NCBI RefSeq assembly: GCF_026967475.1
Contig: NZ_CP114058.1
Location: 3,596,001-3,660,000 of the forward strand
Direction of reading: 5' to 3'
Origin: Rouxiella chamberiensis
GTDB taxonomy: Bacteria > Pseudomonadota > Gammaproteobacteria > Enterobacterales > Enterobacteriaceae
Length of the DNA stretch: 64,000 nt
In this document: piece after piece, positions 20,992 through 30,622 of the stretch
Layout of the letters: every line of letters starts with the position of its first letter
Numbering within the stretch: the first letter of the stretch is position 1
Notes under the pieces: generated by a model
Seen by the model: the letters and a program-made list of their open reading frames with translations, nothing else
The model's database searches: none
Told to the model about the DNA's origin: nothing
Program-made: the position numbers and the translations under genes

Positions 20992-21956
20992 CATTGCGAT
21001 ATAAAAAGAGACGTTTAGCGACGTTATGTGGTGCGCTGGTGTTCACGCTGAACGTACAGGCCGCCAAACTGGCCATTCTGTTCGATGATTTCGGTTATCG
21101 GGCGCAAAACGAAAATCAGGTGCTGAAAATGCCGATCAACGTATCGGTAGCCATTTTCCCAAGCGCGCCCGACTCGCATCTGATGATGGAAAAAGCCCAC
21201 CAGCAGGGCCGTGAAATTCTTATCCATCTGCCGATGGAGCCCCTCAGCAAACAACCCCTCGAGAAAAATACCCTCTCGCCCGACATGAGCGCGCAGGAAG
21301 TGAAGCGTATCGTCGACCAGGCGGTGGCCAATATTCCCTATGCGGTGGGTATCAACAACCATCAGGGCAGCAAGATGACCTCGAGCCTGACCGGCATGCA
21401 GAATGTCATTCAGGCCATGGCGCCGCATCGGCTGTTTTTCCTGGACAGCATGACCATCGCCGGAACCCGGTCGGTGCAGGCCGCGCAGGGCACGTCGGTG
21501 AAGGTAATAAAACGTAACGTGTTTCTGGATGACGTGCAGAACGATGCCGAAATCCGCCATCAGTTCCAGCGGGCGATTGCGCTGGCGCGTCGTAACGGCT
21601 TTGCGATTGCCATCGGTCACCCGCATCCAAGCACGGTGGCCGTCATTTCACAGGAGCTGGCAAATTTACCCTCGGATATTCAGCTGGTTCGCCCAAGCGA
21701 TTTGCTGAATGCTCAGGTGAGTCACAATGCGCGGCCGGTGCCAATGCCTGCACCGGTCAAACCGGTCAAGCCTGCCAAACCGGCCCGGCCGAAGCAGAAA
21801 GGCATTGCGACCTGCGCTATCAAGCAGCCGATTCCGCCTGTCTATGCAGGCGCGATGTTTAGCGTGATTGGCGACAGCCTTGGCCATTCGTCGGTCGTCA
21901 ACTTTATTTCGCGGCAGTGGACGGACTGGGGCAAAGCCCCTACCACTCCAGAATAA
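20988..21956 (+). CDS. yibQ: Divergent polysaccharide deacetylase family protein YibQ
   Basis: A 322-residue exported protein whose signal region ends [10 protein letters not shown]. The catalytic-like fold has [33 protein letters not shown] and [10 protein letters not shown], typical of the divergent deacetylase (DUF610) family. The real substrate is unknown. The C terminus has a Pro/Lys-rich linker ([14 protein letters not shown]) and an extra tail of about 70 residues not usual in E. coli YibQ. The ATG overlaps the envC stop (ATGA). It converges with and overlaps tdh by 17 bases. Confidence 0.9.
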   Translation: MTLRYKKRRLATLCGALVFTLNVQAAKLAILFDDFGYRAQNENQVLKMPINVSVAIFPSAPDSHLMMEKAHQQGREILIHLPMEPLSKQPLEKNTLSPDMSAQEVKRIVDQAVANIPYAVGINNHQGSKMTSSLTGMQNVIQAMAPHRLFFLDSMTIAGTRSVQAAQGTSVKVIKRNVFLDDVQNDAEIRHQFQRAIALARRNGFAIAIGHPHPSTVAVISQELANLPSDIQLVRPSDLLNAQVSHNARPVPMPAPVKPVKPAKPARPKQKGIATCAIKQPIPPVYAGAMFSVIGDSLGHSSVVNFISRQWTDWGKAPTTPE

Positions 21957-22962
21957 CCTTGCCCGACTGGCCTGAACGCATGGCGTCGAAACCCCGCTGA
22001 AAATCATCGATAGTAAAATGGTGAGTAATCAGCGGGGTGAGATCCAGCCCCGACTGCACCAGCGCCGCCATCTTGTACCAGGTTTCGAACATCTCCCGCC
22101 CGTAAATTCCCTTGATAAACAGCCCCTTGAAAATGACCTGATTCCAGTCGATCGACATATCCGCCGGGGGAATGCCGAGCAGCGCAATGCGACCGCCGTG
22201 ATTCATGGCGTTCAGCATGGTGCGAAACGCAGGCGGCGCGCCGGACATCTCAAGCCCGACGTCGAAGCCTTCCGTCATGCCCAGCTCGCTCATTACGTTG
22301 GTGAGGTTCTGCCTGCTGACATTCACCGCGCGCGTTACGCCAAACTGCCGCGCCAGGTCGAGACGGTACTCGTTCATATCGGTAATCACCACGTGGCGTG
22401 CGCCGACGTGACGGCAGATGGCCGCCGCCATGATGCCTATCGGCCCTGCGCCGCACACCAGCACGTCTTCACCGACCAGATCAAACGACAGCGCCGTGTG
22501 CACGGCGTTGCCCAGCGGGTCGAAAATGGCGGCCAGATCGTCGGAGATGTTGTCGGGGATTTTAAACGCGTTAAACGCAGGAATAACCAGATATTCGGCA
22601 AAGGCTCCCGCGCGATTGACGCCGACGCCCTGCGTGTTGCGGCAAAGGTGAGTGCGCCCGCCACGGCAGTTGCGGCAGTGTCCGCAGGTGATATGCCCCT
22701 CCCCCGACACGCGATCGCCGAGGGCAAAACCCTTGACCTCCTGCCCGATATCCACCACTTCGCCGACGTATTCATGTCCGACCACCATCGGCACGGGAAT
22801 GGTTTTTTGCGACCATTCGTCCCAGTTATAGATGTGAACGTCGGTCCCGCAAATCGCCGTCTTGCGGATTTTGATCATGATGTCGTTATGCCCGAGTACC
22901 GGCAGCGGCACATCGGTCATCCAGATGCCCTGCCTGGGGAAAAGCTTGGCCAATGCCTTCAT
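21940..22962 (-). CDS. tdh: L-threonine 3-dehydrogenase Tdh
   Basis: Oxidises L-threonine to 2-amino-3-ketobutyrate with NAD+. This zinc medium-chain dehydrogenase is 340 residues. The catalytic zinc region is [16 protein letters not shown] with GHEYVGEV, the structural zinc cluster is [15 protein letters not shown], and the Rossmann motif is GAGPIG. The start is the ATG at 22962 after AAGGAG; the longer upstream frame overlaps kbl and is rejected. It follows kbl, its pathway partner, by 34 bases. Confidence 0.98.
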   Translation of the reverse strand: MKALAKLFPRQGIWMTDVPLPVLGHNDIMIKIRKTAICGTDVHIYNWDEWSQKTIPVPMVVGHEYVGEVVDIGQEVKGFALGDRVSGEGHITCGHCRNCRGGRTHLCRNTQGVGVNRAGAFAEYLVIPAFNAFKIPDNISDDLAAIFDPLGNAVHTALSFDLVGEDVLVCGAGPIGIMAAAICRHVGARHVVITDMNEYRLDLARQFGVTRAVNVSRQNLTNVMSELGMTEGFDVGLEMSGAPPAFRTMLNAMNHGGRIALLGIPPADMSIDWNQVIFKGLFIKGIYGREMFETWYKMAALVQSGLDLTPLITHHFTIDDFQRGFDAMRSGQSGKVILEW

Positions 22963-22996
22963 AAAAGCTCCTTGACGCGTTTCACATGGCTGGCGC

Positions 22997-24193
22997 TCAG
23001 GCCACCACGCCCAGCGTTTTGCCGGTGGTGATAAAGGCGGTGACGGCCCGTTCGATATCCTCTTCGCTGTGCGCCGCCGACATCTGGGTGCGGATCCGTG
23101 CTTGTCCGCGTGGCACCACCGGGTAGAAAAACGCCGTCGCGAAAATGCCCTGCTGCTGCAAACCGGCGGCAAAATCCTGCGCCAGCGAGGCCTCGCCGAG
23201 CATCACGGGAATAATGGCGTGGTCGGCACCGGCCAGCGTAAATCCGGCTTGGGTCATCTTTTCGCGAAACAGCCGGGCATTGCGCAGCAATTTTTGTCGC
23301 AGCGCCCCGCTTTGCTCAAGAAGGGTTAACACGTCGAGCGAGGCACAGACGATGGAGGGGGCAAGCGAATTGGAAAACAGATAGGGCCGCGAGCGCTGGC
23401 GCAGCCATTCGACCACGTCCCGGCGTGCGGCGGTGTAACCGCCCGATGCGCCGCCCATCGCCTTGCCGAGCGTCCCGGTGATGATATCTACGCGGCCCAT
23501 CACCTCACAGTATTCGTGGCTGCCGCGGCCTTCTTCGCCCACAAAACCTACCGCGTGCGAATCATCGACCATCACCAGCGCGTCGAACGCGTCGGCGAGG
23601 TCGCAAATCCCGCGCAGGTTGGCAATCACGCCGTCCATCGAAAATACGCCGTCGGTCGCTATCATGATGTGTCGCGCACCGGCCGCCTTCGCCTGCTCGA
23701 GACAGCTTTTCAGTTCGTTCATGTCATTGTTGGCATACCGATAGCGCTTCGCCTTGCACAGCCGAATGCCGTCTATAATCGATGCGTGGTTCAGCGTATC
23801 GGAAATAATCGCGTCGTCTTCATTCAGCAGGGTTTCGAACAGGCCGCCGTTGGCATCGAAGCAGGAGGAGTAAAGAATGGCGTCTTCCATGCCGAGGAAT
23901 TCGGCCAGCCGCTGCTCCAGCTTTTTGTGAATCGTCTGCGTGCCGCAGATAAAGCGCACGGAGGCCATGCCAAACCCGTATTTCTCCATTCCTTGCTGCG
24001 CGGCGTGGATAACCTGCGGATGATTCGCCAGTCCGAGATAGTTGTTGGCGCAAAAATTGATGGCCTGGCGACCCTCGGCCAGTGTGACATGCGCCTGCTG
24101 CGCGGAAGTCAGGATCCGTTCCTGTTTGAATAGGCCTTCCGAACGTGCCTCGGCGAGTTCGTCCTGTAATCGACGATAGAATGAAACTGACAT
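22997..24193 (-). CDS. kbl: 2-amino-3-ketobutyrate CoA ligase Kbl
   Basis: Cleaves 2-amino-3-ketobutyrate with CoA to glycine and acetyl-CoA, completing threonine degradation with Tdh. The 398-residue PLP enzyme of the alpha-oxoamine synthase family has [26 protein letters not shown], the Asp/His cofactor block [13 protein letters not shown], and the PLP Lys in [14 protein letters not shown]. The start is the ATG at 24193 after AGGAG. First gene of the kbl-tdh operon, divergent from hldD. Confidence 0.98.
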   Translation of the reverse strand: MSVSFYRRLQDELAEARSEGLFKQERILTSAQQAHVTLAEGRQAINFCANNYLGLANHPQVIHAAQQGMEKYGFGMASVRFICGTQTIHKKLEQRLAEFLGMEDAILYSSCFDANGGLFETLLNEDDAIISDTLNHASIIDGIRLCKAKRYRYANNDMNELKSCLEQAKAAGARHIMIATDGVFSMDGVIANLRGICDLADAFDALVMVDDSHAVGFVGEEGRGSHEYCEVMGRVDIITGTLGKAMGGASGGYTAARRDVVEWLRQRSRPYLFSNSLAPSIVCASLDVLTLLEQSGALRQKLLRNARLFREKMTQAGFTLAGADHAIIPVMLGEASLAQDFAAGLQQQGIFATAFFYPVVPRGQARIRTQMSAAHSEEDIERAVTAFITTGKTLGVVA

Positions 24194-24387
24194 GAGATAA
24201 TCTCCTGAAATTACGCATTCAACACAGAGACTACTAACTGGGTGGGGTAATAACGAGGAAACGGGCAGGTAAATGTCAATTCTGTAGCATATGTCACGGG
24301 AGCCGCGCGTTATTGGATTACGACGACTAATCAGATAGCTTACCAATGTGAGCAGGCGGATGAAGTGTTATGATAAGCACAACTGAC

Positions 24388-24410
24388 TGACTGGACATGG
24401 TGTCCGGTCA
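24388..24410. repeat. Short hairpin upstream of hldD
   Basis: TGACTGGACA and TGTCCGGTCA are complementary over nine of ten positions around TGG, 23 bases before the hldD start. It lacks a T-run. It may be an operator or a leader hairpin; I know of no described element here. Confidence 0.5.
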
Positions 24411-24433
24411 AAACTCTTATTAAGGTGATTCCC

Positions 24434-25361
24434 ATGATTATCGCTCACTGGCGGTGCCGGTTTTATCGGCAGTAATATTATCAAATCGCTCAATGATATG
24501 GGATATCGTGATATTTTAGTGGTTGATAACCTTAAAGATGGCACCAAGTTTGTCAATCTTGTCGACCTGGATATCGCGGATTACATAGATAAAGAAGAAT
24601 TTATTGCCAGCATCGTCGCCGGTGACGATCTGGGTGATATCGATGCGGTATTCCATCAGGGCGCCTGTTCCTCCACCACCGAGTGGGACGGCAAATACAT
24701 GATGGACAACAACTACCAGTATTCGAAAGATCTCCTGCACTACTGTCTCGACCGCAGCATTCCGTTCCTGTATGCCTCTTCCGCCGCCACTTACGGCAGC
24801 CAGAACACCAGCTTTATCGAAGACCGCAAATACGAGCAGCCACTGAACGTTTACGGTTACTCCAAGTTCCTGTTTGATCAATACGTGCGCGAGATCCTGC
24901 CTGAAGCCGAGTCGCAAATCACCGGTTTCCGTTACTTCAACGTGTACGGGCCGCGCGAAGGCCATAAAGGCAGCATGGCGAGCGTGGCTTTCCATCTGAA
25001 CAACCAGATCAAGGCGGGCGAGAACCCTAAACTGTTTGCCGGCAGCGAAGATTTCAAACGTGACTTCATCTACGTGGGCGACGTGGCAGCCGTCAATCTG
25101 TGGTTCTGGCAGAACGGAAAATCCGGCATCTTCAACTGCGGCACCGGCCGTTCCGAATCCTTCCAGGCCGTGGCCGACGCCGTACTGGCGTTCCACCAGA
25201 CCGGTTCTGTCGAAACCATTCCTTTCCCTGAAAAACTGAAAGGCCGCTATCAGTCCTTCACTCAGGCAGACATGACGGCGCTTCGCGCGGCGGGCTATGA
25301 CAAGCCGTTCAAAACCGTGGCTGAAGGCGTGAGCGAGTACATGAGCTGGCTCAATCGTTGA
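24434..25361 (+). CDS. hldD: ADP-L-glycero-D-manno-heptose 6-epimerase HldD (frameshift at codon 4)
   Basis: Makes ADP-L-glycero-D-manno-heptose, the donor for inner-core heptoses. ATG at 24434 follows AAGGTG and begins MII, but one extra base at 24443-24446 (GCTCACT where three bases should precede ACT) breaks the frame before the nucleotide-binding [11 protein letters not shown]. From 24447 the frame is intact and shows [17 protein letters not shown], the YxxxK pair in YGYSKFLFD, and [17 protein letters not shown]. Repaired length is 308 residues, near the E. coli 310. It leads hldD-waaF-waaC. Confidence 0.95.
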
Positions 25362-25384
25362 GTTTAAGGGAATAAGTTAGCGAG

Positions 25385-26446
25385 ATGAAAACGCTGGTGA
25401 TTGGCCCGTCCTGGGTTGGCGACATGATGATGTCGCAGAGTTTGTACCGCACGATCAAGGCCAATAATCCTGCTGCCGAGATAGACGTGATGGCGCCTGC
25501 GTGGTGCCGTCCACTTCTCGACAGAATGCCTGAGGTCAATCAGGCGCTTGCCATGCCTTTGGGTCACGGTGCGCTCGAACTGGGTGAACGCCGTCGTCTG
25601 GGTGTGGCCTTGCGCAAAGAGGCCTATCAGCAGGCTTTCGTGCTGCCCAACTCCTTCAAGTCGGCGCTGGTGCCGTTCTTCGCGTCCATTCCGAAGCGAA
25701 CCGGCTGGCGCGGCGAGATGCGCTATGGTCTGCTCAACGACATCCGTACGCTGGACAAAGCCGCGTTTCCTCTTATGGTTCAGCGCTATGCGGCGCTGGG
25801 CTATGACGCCTCGCGTATTCACTCTGCCGCCGACCTGCCGCAGCCCATACTCTGGCCGCAGCTTGCCGTCACGCAGACAGAAATAACCACCGTCAGCGCC
25901 TCTTTTGCGTTGAGCGATGCCCGTCCCACCATCGGTTTTTGCCCGGGTGCCGAGTTTGGTCCGGCCAAGCGCTGGCCGCATTATCATTACGCGGCACTTG
26001 CCGCGATGCTGATTGACGCCGGTTACCAGATTGCCCTGTTCGGCTCCGCCAAGGACCATGCGGCAGGCGAAGACATTCGTCAGGCCCTGACTTCCGAAGC
26101 CCGCGCATTCTGCCTGAATATTGCCGGTAAAACTTCGCTGGATCAGGCCGTTGTCCTGATTGCCGCCTGTCAGGCTATCGTGACCAATGATTCGGGTCTG
26201 ATGCACGTTGCTGCCGCGCTCAACAAGCCGCTGGTGGCGCTGTACGGCCCAAGCAGTCCCGATTTCACTCCTCCCCTCAGTCATCAGGCGCGGGTTATCC
26301 GCCTGATCACCGGTTATCACAAAGTCCGTAAGGGCGATGCCGCCGAAGGCTATCATCAAAGCCTGATCGACATTCAGCCTACTCAGGTTCTCAGCGAGCT
26401 GGAACAACTCCTGACGGCGAACAAGGAGCCGGTATGCGGGTCTTAA
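25385..26446 (+). CDS. waaF: ADP-heptose--LPS heptosyltransferase II WaaF
   Basis: Adds the second heptose to the LPS inner core on the cytoplasmic face of the inner membrane. This GT9 protein is 353 residues. It has the N-terminal GPSWVGDMMMSQSLYRTIK, the central CPGAEFGPAKRWPHYHYAALA and the donor-site block VTNDSGLMHVAAALNKPLVALYGPSSPDFTPPL. It follows hldD by 23 bases and overlaps the waaC start by 13 bases. Confidence 0.97.
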   Translation: MKTLVIGPSWVGDMMMSQSLYRTIKANNPAAEIDVMAPAWCRPLLDRMPEVNQALAMPLGHGALELGERRRLGVALRKEAYQQAFVLPNSFKSALVPFFASIPKRTGWRGEMRYGLLNDIRTLDKAAFPLMVQRYAALGYDASRIHSAADLPQPILWPQLAVTQTEITTVSASFALSDARPTIGFCPGAEFGPAKRWPHYHYAALAAMLIDAGYQIALFGSAKDHAAGEDIRQALTSEARAFCLNIAGKTSLDQAVVLIAACQAIVTNDSGLMHVAAALNKPLVALYGPSSPDFTPPLSHQARVIRLITGYHKVRKGDAAEGYHQSLIDIQPTQVLSELEQLLTANKEPVCGS

Positions 26447-27420
26447 TCGTCAAGACATCTTCAATGGGAGATGTTTTACATACTTTGCCTGCGCTCACCG
26501 ATGCCATGCAGGCGTTGCCGGGCATCACGTTTGACTGGGTCGTCGAAGAAGGCTTCGCGCAGATCCCGACCTGGCACCCGGCCGTGGATCGCGTCATTCC
26601 CGTGGCGATTCGCCGCTGGCGCAAAAACTGGTTCGGCTCAGAAACACGCCAGCAACGCTGTGATTTCAAAAGGGTTCTGCAATCAAGAACCTATGACATG
26701 ATTATCGATGCGCAGGGCCTGATGAAAAGTGCCGCGCTGGTGACCCGAGTGGCAAAGGGCGAAAAGCACGGCATGGACAGCAAGAGTGCCCGTGAACCTT
26801 TTGCCTGCTGGTTTTATGACAAGAAGCATTTTATTGATAAAAAACAGCACGCTGTAGAGAGAACCCGCGAGCTGTTCGCCAGGAGTCTGGGCTACGTGAA
26901 ACCCGCGACACAGGGTGATTACGCCATTGCCTCGCGTTTTCTCGCCGCAGAGACAGAACAGGCCGACCCTTACCTGGTCTTTCTGCACGCCACGACCCGC
27001 GCCGATAAACATTGGCCGGAAGCCCACTGGCGCGAGCTGATTGGTCTGATGGCCGACTCATCGCTGCGCATCAAGCTGCCGTGGGGTGCCGATCACGAAT
27101 ACCAGCGCGCCCTTCGCCTCGCCGAAGGCTTCTCTCACGTCGACGTCCTGCCAAAGCTGAGTCTGGAAAAGGTGGCCGGGATTCTGGCCGGTGCGCAGGA
27201 AGTGGTGTCCGTCGATACCGGGCTTAGCCATCTGACTGCCGCATTGGATCGCCCCAACATTACTCTTTATGGTCCAACCGATCCCGGCCTTATCGGCGGT
27301 TATGGCCAGAACCAGACCACCTGCCGCCCTGAGCAGGGTAACGCGATGGCCGACATCAGCGCGCCGCAGGTCAAAAGTTTGCTGGAAAAGGAGCGTAGGC
27401 GTCGTGAGCTCCTTCTTTAA
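26434..27420 (+). CDS. waaC: ADP-heptose--LPS heptosyltransferase I WaaC
   Basis: Adds the first heptose to Kdo. The 328-residue GT9 protein starts MRVLIVKTSSMGDVLHTLPAL, with HATTRADKHWPEAHWRELI and the donor block VSVDTGLSHLTAALDRPNITLYGPTDP. The start lies inside the end of waaF, and the end overlaps the WaaZ-like gene by 17 bases, so hldD-waaF-waaC-waaZ-like are tightly coupled. Confidence 0.97.
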   Translation: MRVLIVKTSSMGDVLHTLPALTDAMQALPGITFDWVVEEGFAQIPTWHPAVDRVIPVAIRRWRKNWFGSETRQQRCDFKRVLQSRTYDMIIDAQGLMKSAALVTRVAKGEKHGMDSKSAREPFACWFYDKKHFIDKKQHAVERTRELFARSLGYVKPATQGDYAIASRFLAAETEQADPYLVFLHATTRADKHWPEAHWRELIGLMADSSLRIKLPWGADHEYQRALRLAEGFSHVDVLPKLSLEKVAGILAGAQEVVSVDTGLSHLTAALDRPNITLYGPTDPGLIGGYGQNQTTCRPEQGNAMADISAPQVKSLLEKERRRRELLL

Positions 27421-28306
27421 ACAACTCTACCGCTATACGCATAAGCGCCCTTATCGCCACAATGAAAACTTGTGGCCTTATATGCGTATTTCGCGGGCGA
27501 CCAGTGGCGAAATCATCAGCCTGAGCTTTCGCGGAGAAGCGATTCCCATCGTGAGTCTGGCCTCGCTCGCGGGTGCTTTTAGCGGCCCGATTATGCTGAC
27601 CGCAACCGGTCCCTCTGTGCGGGATATCCAGTTCAAGCATCCGGCACCCTGCCCCTCGATGGGGTTAAACGGCGCCTGGTCGCTGCACGAGTCCGTCGAT
27701 TTCAAATTTTACGTCATCGTTGACATGGGTTTTCTCGACTGCCGCCCCGAGATGGTCGCCGAAATCGTTTCAGACCCCCATCTTACGCTGTTCACGACGG
27801 CACACGGCATTGCGCGAATCGTCGACCGGCTTACGCTCGCGAATATCAAATGCTCGCTGGCGCTGATTGAAGACGCGGCGTTCAAGATTTTTCAGCCCAA
27901 GATACCCGCCACCGAACCGGGTCGGCGCTATGCCAATGTGCTTTGCACCTCGTTTGCCGACAACCGTCCCGATATCGGTTTTACCACCGACATCCGCCAC
28001 GGCATCTTTGATGCAGGCACCGTTGCCTATTGGGCGCTACAGATTGCAGCCTATCTCGGATTCAACGAGCTTTATATCGTCGGGTTGGACATGAATAACT
28101 TCAACAAACCAAGATTTTACGAGTCGGAGAGCAACAAACTGCCGAGTTTCCTGGCAGAGAGTCTGGAAGATTTGATTGTTCCGGCGATGGCCCACGCCAG
28201 CGCACAGTTGAAGAAGAAACACATTCGGGTGATCAACCTGTCGCCGCAGAGTGCAATCCCCAGCCAGATTTTTGCCAAAGCCGCGTATCACCAGGTATTT
28301 CTCTAA
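27404..28306 (+). CDS. LPS core biosynthesis protein, WaaZ/RfaZ-like
   Basis: A 300-residue protein starting at the GTG at 27404, ten bases after AAGGAG inside the waaC end. The upstream frame to 27269 only shadows waaC. From memory, similarity to E. coli WaaZ (proposed to add a third Kdo) shows as ordered blocks: LTATGPSV, SMGLNGAWSL, FYVIVDMGFL, TVAYWALQIAAYLGFNELYIVGLDMN, PRFYESESNKLPSFLAESL and RVINLSPQSAIP. Overall identity appears low, and the first ~45 residues (KRPYRHNENLWPYMR) are extra. Role in core decoration is inferred from position and family; the substrate is unknown. It converges with the following GT9 gene. Confidence 0.75.
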   Translation: MSSFFKQLYRYTHKRPYRHNENLWPYMRISRATSGEIISLSFRGEAIPIVSLASLAGAFSGPIMLTATGPSVRDIQFKHPAPCPSMGLNGAWSLHESVDFKFYVIVDMGFLDCRPEMVAEIVSDPHLTLFTTAHGIARIVDRLTLANIKCSLALIEDAAFKIFQPKIPATEPGRRYANVLCTSFADNRPDIGFTTDIRHGIFDAGTVAYWALQIAAYLGFNELYIVGLDMNNFNKPRFYESESNKLPSFLAESLEDLIVPAMAHASAQLKKKHIRVINLSPQSAIPSQIFAKAAYHQVFL

Positions 28307-28338
28307 CGATCGACGGAGAGTCGCCTCCCCGCGCGATG

Positions 28339-29436
28339 TTAAATCTGTCTCTGCAAGATTGTCTCGATGCGCTGCTGCACTTCTTCGCAGCGAATGATCG
28401 ACAGCGGCTGTTCACGCACCGCCTTATCCATATTTTCAACGTCGACCGGCACCCACATAATCTGATGCAAATCGGGATCCTGATAAGGTCCGGTGTATTT
28501 CGGCACGGCAGTGACAAACAGACTCACCGTCGGCGTTTTGAGTGCCACCGCCAGATGCAGCGGTCCGGTATCGCCCGTGACCAGCACATCCATATTCTTC
28601 ATGATGCCCAACAGCTGCGACAGGCTGGTTTTGGCGATGTAACTGATAACGCGCTGTTTTTCGCTGTCGGTTAATGCCGCAAGAAACGCCTGCTCGTGCT
28701 CTTTCTCTTTTTCCGTGCCGATCAGCGCCACTTCGTATTGCGGCCCTTTCGCCAGCAAGACTTTTGCCAGTTCGACAAAACGCGACACCGGCCAGCAGCG
28801 CAGCTTTTCGGACGCCCCCATCTGGAAACCAATCGTAATTTTGCCCGGCTGTTTGGCTATCGCGGGGAAATCGACCGGAATAAACATCTCTTTGTTGGTG
28901 TTGTCGCCGCCGAGAAATTTAACCAGATTGAGTTTGCGCTGAATGAGATGGCCTTCAAACGGGGTGCGCGGGTTGGCCAGCCACTGTTCGATACCGCTGG
29001 GTCCGTTGCCATAAACATCTTTGACGATGTATTCACAGCCCGCCAGCACGGCACTTATCACGTCGTAAGGCGGCTTCGAGTGCAGGATGATAGCCAGCTC
29101 GGGCTTGTTTTTACGCAGCGCCTTAACCACGCCGCTCATGTCGCGTACTTTTTCGTCCCAGTACACCACGTCGTCGAAATAGGCGCTTTTCGCCACCAGC
29201 CCCTTATTTTTATGGCTGGAAACCAGCGTAATAAAGGCGTGCGGATAGCGGTTTTTAATCGCCCGAATCGCAGGGGTATTGAACATCAAATCGCCCAGCG
29301 CCGTAGTCGAATAGATAACGATGCTGGTAAAAATACGCCTGGATTCAAAGGAGTCGCGAGGTCTTAACTGGCCGGCAAACTGGGTATAGCCTTTTAAAAA
29401 GGCGTTTGCTACGGCGGTTTTCCACTTCTTGGCCAT
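28339..29436 (-). CDS. GT9 family glycosyltransferase (heptosyltransferase-like) of the LPS core locus
   Basis: A 365-residue protein of the GT9 ADP-heptosyltransferase family: N-terminal IVIYSTTALGDLMFNTPAIRAIKNRYP, central IGFQMGASEKLRCWPVSRFVELAKVLL and donor block VTGDTGPLHLAVALKTPTVSLF. It is clearly distinct from the three other GT9 genes here (waaF, waaC, waaQ). Acceptor and exact sugar cannot be read from the sequence. It is transcribed against the rest of the locus, one base after the deacetylase gene, with which it forms a two-gene unit. It may add a further heptose. Confidence 0.85.
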   Translation of the reverse strand: MAKKWKTAVANAFLKGYTQFAGQLRPRDSFESRRIFTSIVIYSTTALGDLMFNTPAIRAIKNRYPHAFITLVSSHKNKGLVAKSAYFDDVVYWDEKVRDMSGVVKALRKNKPELAIILHSKPPYDVISAVLAGCEYIVKDVYGNGPSGIEQWLANPRTPFEGHLIQRKLNLVKFLGGDNTNKEMFIPVDFPAIAKQPGKITIGFQMGASEKLRCWPVSRFVELAKVLLAKGPQYEVALIGTEKEKEHEQAFLAALTDSEKQRVISYIAKTSLSQLLGIMKNMDVLVTGDTGPLHLAVALKTPTVSLFVTAVPKYTGPYQDPDLHQIMWVPVDVENMDKAVREQPLSIIRCEEVQQRIETILQRQI

Positions 29437-29437
29437 C

Positions 29438-30394
29438 TTATTTCACTTTCCGCTGATAATATTCAGCCAATGTTAATCCCACAGTACGCTCGCTGAGCCA
29501 GCTAAACAGTTGGTCCAGATCGCGGTAAAGCACCTCGATATCCTGCTCGTTTTTAAACGTTGGACTGCCGCCCGGCATGAATTCGGAGGAGTGCAGCATA
29601 AACTCTACGTAATCATGACCCTGTGCGAGGCTACGCGTAGCAACCTGCTTCATCTTTTCCAGGTTTCCGCCGGAAGGACGCAGCCACAGCGCCGAAGGGG
29701 AACGTTTCTTGCCACGCAGCGCGTCATAGCTCTGCTTGAGGCTGTTCATCAACGCCGAATGCTTGAGATGAATACTCATCGGCACTTCGAGCAGGGTCGA
29801 CTGCCCCGCACGACTGATATTCTCAGGGTCAAGGAAGTAGGCGTCGCTCGGGAAGTGACGATAATCGGTGCCGCCCTGTCCGTCGGGATTGCCCGGTGAA
29901 TAGGCCCAGTTGACATGCGGCGTGACGGAGCAATCCACCTGATAGCCGTATTCGAGCAGCAGCGAGGCGTAGTATTCGTTAAATGCCCAGCGACCGGCGC
30001 GGTGGCTCAACATTTTGGTCTGGAAGGCATCTTCGAGCAACTTGGTCATGTGATCGACCTTGGCCCGAATAACATCTCGCGGATATTCAATCAGATAGGG
30101 CTTGTGACGCCAGTCATCGGCGGTCAGCGGCGTATGGGGCGGACTGTACCAGGCATGGAGATGCATGCCGACTTCACCCGCGCCGCGGCGGATAACGTCA
30201 GTGGCAAACTCGACGTAGCGCGCATCCATCGCCATTTCATAGTTGGTAAGATAGACCGGCTTGAAGCCATACTTTTCACACAGCGCCTGGAATCGGGGCA
30301 GATAATGAGTATTTTCGGTAGAAATACTGTCGTGCTTCTGCCAAAGATTATCGCCTTCGGTGTCGATTGTGATAATAAACGCGGGTTTAGTCAT
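29438..30394 (-). CDS. wabN: Polysaccharide deacetylase of the LPS core, probable WabN
   Basis: A 318-residue NodB-type deacetylase. The metal-site Asp pair is in FIITIDTEGDN, and the histidines are in EVGMHLHAW; SHRAGRWAFN and FMLHSSEFMPGGSP complete the active site. The start is the ATG at 30394 (MTKPAFIIT); the extension to 30487 is dropped. In Klebsiella and Serratia WabN removes the acetyl group from core GlcNAc after WabH adds it, and wabG and wabH are present nearby. The name rests on family and context. Confidence 0.75.
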   Translation of the reverse strand: MTKPAFIITIDTEGDNLWQKHDSISTENTHYLPRFQALCEKYGFKPVYLTNYEMAMDARYVEFATDVIRRGAGEVGMHLHAWYSPPHTPLTADDWRHKPYLIEYPRDVIRAKVDHMTKLLEDAFQTKMLSHRAGRWAFNEYYASLLLEYGYQVDCSVTPHVNWAYSPGNPDGQGGTDYRHFPSDAYFLDPENISRAGQSTLLEVPMSIHLKHSALMNSLKQSYDALRGKKRSPSALWLRPSGGNLEKMKQVATRSLAQGHDYVEFMLHSSEFMPGGSPTFKNEQDIEVLYRDLDQLFSWLSERTVGLTLAEYYQRKVK

Positions 30395-30622
30395 AAATTG
30401 CTCGATAAAAACACAAAAAAGTTTTCTGCGTGTCAGGCCGGCAGATTGTACGCGCCTAATCAGAAAAAACTTGATATCGCTGCTCATTCGACAACGTTAA
30501 ATAAAATTTGTTGTCTATTCTTTGATATTTTTCAAGCTATAGCAAGAACGGTCTGGAACAGTAGCCACATTCTTCAGGCTCCATTAGAATCGGTAACCTA
30601 AATCTTTGAATAGCGACTTAAG

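Noticed and set aside
22018..23031. Plus-strand frame of 337 codons over tdh
   Set aside because: Opposite the zinc dehydrogenase; His/Arg-rich shadow translation.
25364..26407. Antisense frame of 347 codons over waaF
   Set aside because: Opposite a clear GT9 gene; no independent support.
30560..30600. Possible JUMPStart/ops (RfaH) element before waaQ
   Set aside because: Only a few bases (TAGC) match the ops core GGCGGTAGCGT; not enough to support it.
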